From contig DASTKT010000177.1 in the NCBI GenBank assembly GCA_035715725.1, positions 1 to 8,431 of the forward strand: a stretch of 8,431 nt of DNA, written 5' to 3'. A model generated the notes under the pieces. That model was given only the letters and a program-made list of their open reading frames with translations. It was not told the origin of the DNA and ran no database searches. This document shows, piece by piece, positions 8,401 through 8,431 of the stretch (the first letter of the stretch is position 1; each line of letters begins with the position of its first letter). The position numbers and the translations under genes are program-made. This stretch comes from JADGGV01 sp035715725 (GTDB lineage Bacteria; Gemmatimonadota; Gemmatimonadetes; Longimicrobiales; RSA9).

Positions 8401-8431
8401 CGTGGTGGAACGTCCAGACCAGCCGGTACTC
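2186..8431 (-). CDS. Non-ribosomal peptide synthetase, two modules [C]-A-T-C-A-T, 5' end outside window
   Basis: This is a cytosolic multidomain enzyme that activates amino acids as aminoacyl-AMP, loads them on phosphopantetheine arms and condenses them. The frame is open from the window edge to TGA at 2188-2186, giving 2081 residues (numbered here from the edge). An internal GTG at 8374 is not the true start, because the 19 codons before it complete the C-domain active site (HHALLDG, residues 9-15). Domain order: C (1 to about 310), A (about 330-870), T (Ser923 in GGDSLL), linker (about 968-1005), C (about 1006-1440, HHLVVDGW at 1138-1145), A (about 1465-1955), T (Ser2003 in GGHSLL), then a C-terminal tail. 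Both A domains have the P-loop TSGSTG, NLYGPTE, YRTGD and the A10 lysine. There is no terminal release domain, so the chain passes to the next protein. An insertion of about 49 residues in the first A domain is unusual. Confidence 0.97.
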   Translation of the reverse strand, partial: EYRLVWTFHHALLDGRSFPVLLREVFAAYDAILAGGAPVLEPAAPYRAYVDWLEARDPAASESFWRRALAGLAAPTPLPGASASSGRSSYADRETRLSAAASAGLRALAEREGLTLGTLVHGAWALLLARHSGEAEVVFGGVRSCRRSAVEGADSMVGLFINTLPLRVEVPPDAALVPWLRGVRARWTAIRAHEHTALSQVQAWSPLPARQPLFESIVMFERYELEEELRALGGAWARRGFRLHEQNGFPLTLAAYAGERLLLRLEYDETRFEAAAVERLLGHLSTLLEAMAVRPDARLGELPMLTAAERAQVVEEWNRTAVRYPEAERTLAELVAAQVERTPEAVAVESPAGERLTYAALDRRASALASRLRAAGVGPGELVGLCAERSLELVVGLLGILKAGGAWVPLEPEYPRERLAFMLADSGVRVLVAQGHLEHRLGRHEARVVRLEEEGGLEAPGSAAGGSEAPGPEDRGSEARGSRLEARGSEAGGSQARGSQAPAPAAAAGEAGGGGGGAGGPGDPAYMIYTSGSTGRPKGALNAHRGIVNRLLWMQAEYGLGAADVVLQKTPIGFDVAVWEFFWPLLVGARLVLARPGGHRDPAYLVELIRERGVTVLHFVPSMLRAFLAEAGVEACTSLRHVVCSGEALPADLVRAFQARSGAALHNLYGPTEAAVDVTHWTCPAGWAGAVVPIGRPVANTRIYLLDRAGQPVPVGVAGELHIGGVQVGLGYHGRPELTAERFVPDPFGGEPGARLYRTGDLARWRADGTIEFLGRLDDQVKIRGHRVEIGEVEAALLQHPKVTAAVVAARADASRGARLVAYVVAAAERPSVKELQAFVGEKLPDAMVPSAVVFLSELPLSSNGKVDRRALPEPEPDRVGLSRAYAAPATAAEVAVAAAWSRLLGGAEIGAGDDFFELGGDSLLAVRAVTQLAETTGVALPVRAIFEAPTVSALAARIDAARAEAAPRTGTGLRAAGDAVRPTDGAGAADGAAPTGPAPRGVHEAPLSFAQELLWLAERMTPGLAAYNVPELFRVRGALDVEALRGALGDLVERQDALRTAFFDVGGVPVQRVLPAGPVPVEAADLRDIPEPERHTEALRRAREAARRPFELTASPMLRATVLRLREAEWLLCLVTHHLVVDGWSRGVLFRELGELYAARRAGRAAALPALPVRYVDFAAWQRERLRGERLDALVGFWRERLRGAPAVLELATDRPRPAVRGFEGAVRSALWPPALLESARRLAQAHGATLYMALLAAFQAVLSRHSGQTDFVIGSPVAGRTSGGLEGLVGYLSNMLPVRAELRGDPTFVELLGRVREASLGALEHQEVPFESLLGEPGRGAQPSHAPIFQVMFALEHAAAAPELEGADVAREELDAGWSKYDLWLTCSESADGLRAVLEYRTDLFEAATMHRLLEHVRVLLEGAVAEPERRVSTLPLLAEEERRRLDEWNATRAAFPAGECVHTAVEAQAARTPDAVAVEDDRGSLTYAELDARANRLAHHLLALGVGRGEPVGLAVERSVELVVALLGVMKAGAAYVPLDPSYPAERLGFMLADSGARVLVTQEALRGVVPAHAGVTVSLDGDRAAIDARPAAPPPARATPADPAYVIYTSGSTGVPKGAVLPHGAVVNYLRWMQSAFALDASDCVLQKAPVSFDASVWELYLPLIAGARLFLARPDGHRDPAYLLLSMVLRRVTVVQFVPSLLAAMIEERGFPAACGDVRLLVLGGEALPGELAARARALLPRADIQNLYGPTEAAVYATSWAVPADFAGGVVPIGRPIANVQVHVVAEGTTERVPIGVAGELCIGGAGVALGYHDRPELTAERFVPDPFRAEPGARLYRTGDRARWRADGVLEYLGRLDQQVKIRGFRVELGEVEAALREHPAVRECAVVERAGRLVGYIVAGEGSEPEPAALRRHLAARLPEHMVPAALVALEALPLSANGKLDRAALPDPVSEEPVSVYVAPRNAAEATVATVWGEVLGRERVGALDDFFEIGGHSLLGMRILARLGSRLRRQLPLRLLFEARTVASLAAALEQDLQAAAEAAEMEQMLAALEQIPEEDARRLLAANPDGMLSP
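2873..2987. repeat. Direct repeat copy 2 (A6-A7 region, module 2)
   Basis: Second copy of the 115-base block at 6131-6245, in the same part of the module-2 A domain. Recombination between the copies would remove or duplicate one complete module without changing the reading frame. Confidence 0.85.
6131..6245. repeat. Direct repeat copy 1 (A6-A7 region, module 1)
   Basis: This 115-base stretch matches 2873-2987 at 106 positions by eye, with no gaps. It includes an exact 35-base match (6148-6182 with 2890-2924). It encodes the region from the conserved TAERFVPDPF-type motif to YRTGD. The copies are 3258 bases (1086 codons) apart, exactly in frame. Confidence 0.85.
6896..6928. repeat. Short GC-rich run next to the 7/8-nt repeat
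   Basis: Three hexamers (AGCCGC, AGCCGG, AGCCGG at 6911-6928) continue the 7/8-nt repeat in six-base steps. With the poly-C-rich stretch just to the left (6867-6900) they encode the Ala/Pro and Gly-rich end of the inserted linker (APAPAAAAGEAGGGGGG) directly before the A3 motif. This is part of the same low-complexity insertion. Confidence 0.7.
6929..7069. repeat. Degenerate 7/8-nt tandem repeat inside module-1 A domain
   Basis: About 20 consecutive units of 7 or 8 bases on the plus strand, consensus AGCCTCG or AGCCTCCG, mostly alternating 7 and 8, so the working period is 15 bases or five codons. On the coding strand it gives a Gly-Ser-Glu-Ala-Arg/Gly-like pentapeptide pattern (for example GSEAG, GSQAR, GSEAR), with one heptapeptide step (GSRLEAR, three 7-nt units). 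It lies between core motifs A2 and A3 of the serine A domain, just before the P-loop TSGSTG at residues 530-535. The reading frame stays open throughout. Confidence 0.93.

Larger units (their letters stand above)
5530..8431 (-). other. NRPS module 1 (partial C, Ser-specific A, T)
   Basis: Residues 1 to about 967 of the upstream subunit. The A-domain pocket, aligned by motif to the GrsA/EntF numbering, reads D575, V576, W579, H618, V643, S645, L668, V676, D677, K866, i.e. DVWHVSLVDK. As I recall it, the EntF serine code is DVWHFSLVDK, one residue different, and flanking motifs (FDVAVWEFFWP, HFVPSML, CSGEALPADL, HNLYGPTEAAVDV) are also EntF-like. Serine activation is therefore a strong inference. 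The C domain has the catalytic histidine pair but reads DGRS where the other two C domains read DGWS, and its overall sequence differs from theirs. The carrier motif is GGDSLL. The module lacks an epimerase, so L-Ser is expected. Confidence 0.88.

Noticed and set aside
2186..8431. Epimerase, methyltransferase, ketosynthase or thioesterase domains
   Set aside because: I looked for their motifs between and after the T domains. Only C, A and T motifs plus linkers are present.

Overview
The window lies entirely inside a non-ribosomal peptide synthetase (NRPS) locus read on the minus strand. It holds two overlapping partial genes and no non-coding stretch. Base composition is very GC-rich (a sampled line counts 78% G+C), with third codon positions almost always G or C. 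That suits a large-genome, secondary-metabolite-producing bacterium such as a myxobacterium, actinomycete, acidobacterium or gemmatimonadote. Nothing in the window settles the phylum.

Layout in the direction of transcription (right to left): the first gene enters at 8431, already inside a condensation (C) domain, and runs to a stop at 2188-2186. Its domains are [C]-A-T-C-A-T, two full elongation modules apart from the missing start of the first C domain. The second gene starts at an ATG at 2189-2187 that overlaps this stop by four bases (ATGA). It carries a short helical leader, a complete C domain and the first third of an adenylation (A) domain, and leaves the window at base 1 with no stop. 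No epimerase, methyltransferase, ketosynthase or thioesterase domain is visible, so the window is a middle slice of an assembly line that extends both ways.

How the parts work together: module 1 has a clear serine-type A-domain pocket. Module 2 has a glutamine-like but atypical pocket. The C domain of gene 2 should accept the chain from the last carrier domain of gene 1. The expected partial product is ...-Ser-(Gln?)-X..., with X unreadable because the third A domain is cut before its specificity residues.

The unexpected features are at DNA level. Two low-complexity tandem repeats sit at A-domain linkers: a 7/8-nt repeat that encodes a pentapeptide pattern, and a 6-nt repeat. Both lie in patches where glycine codons switch from mainly GGC to mainly GGG. 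A 115-bp block shared by modules 1 and 2, exactly one module apart, lies at one edge of such a patch. Together these suggest a mosaic assembly line in which A-domain segments have a different history from the C domains. I found no evidence of a wholly new type of system.
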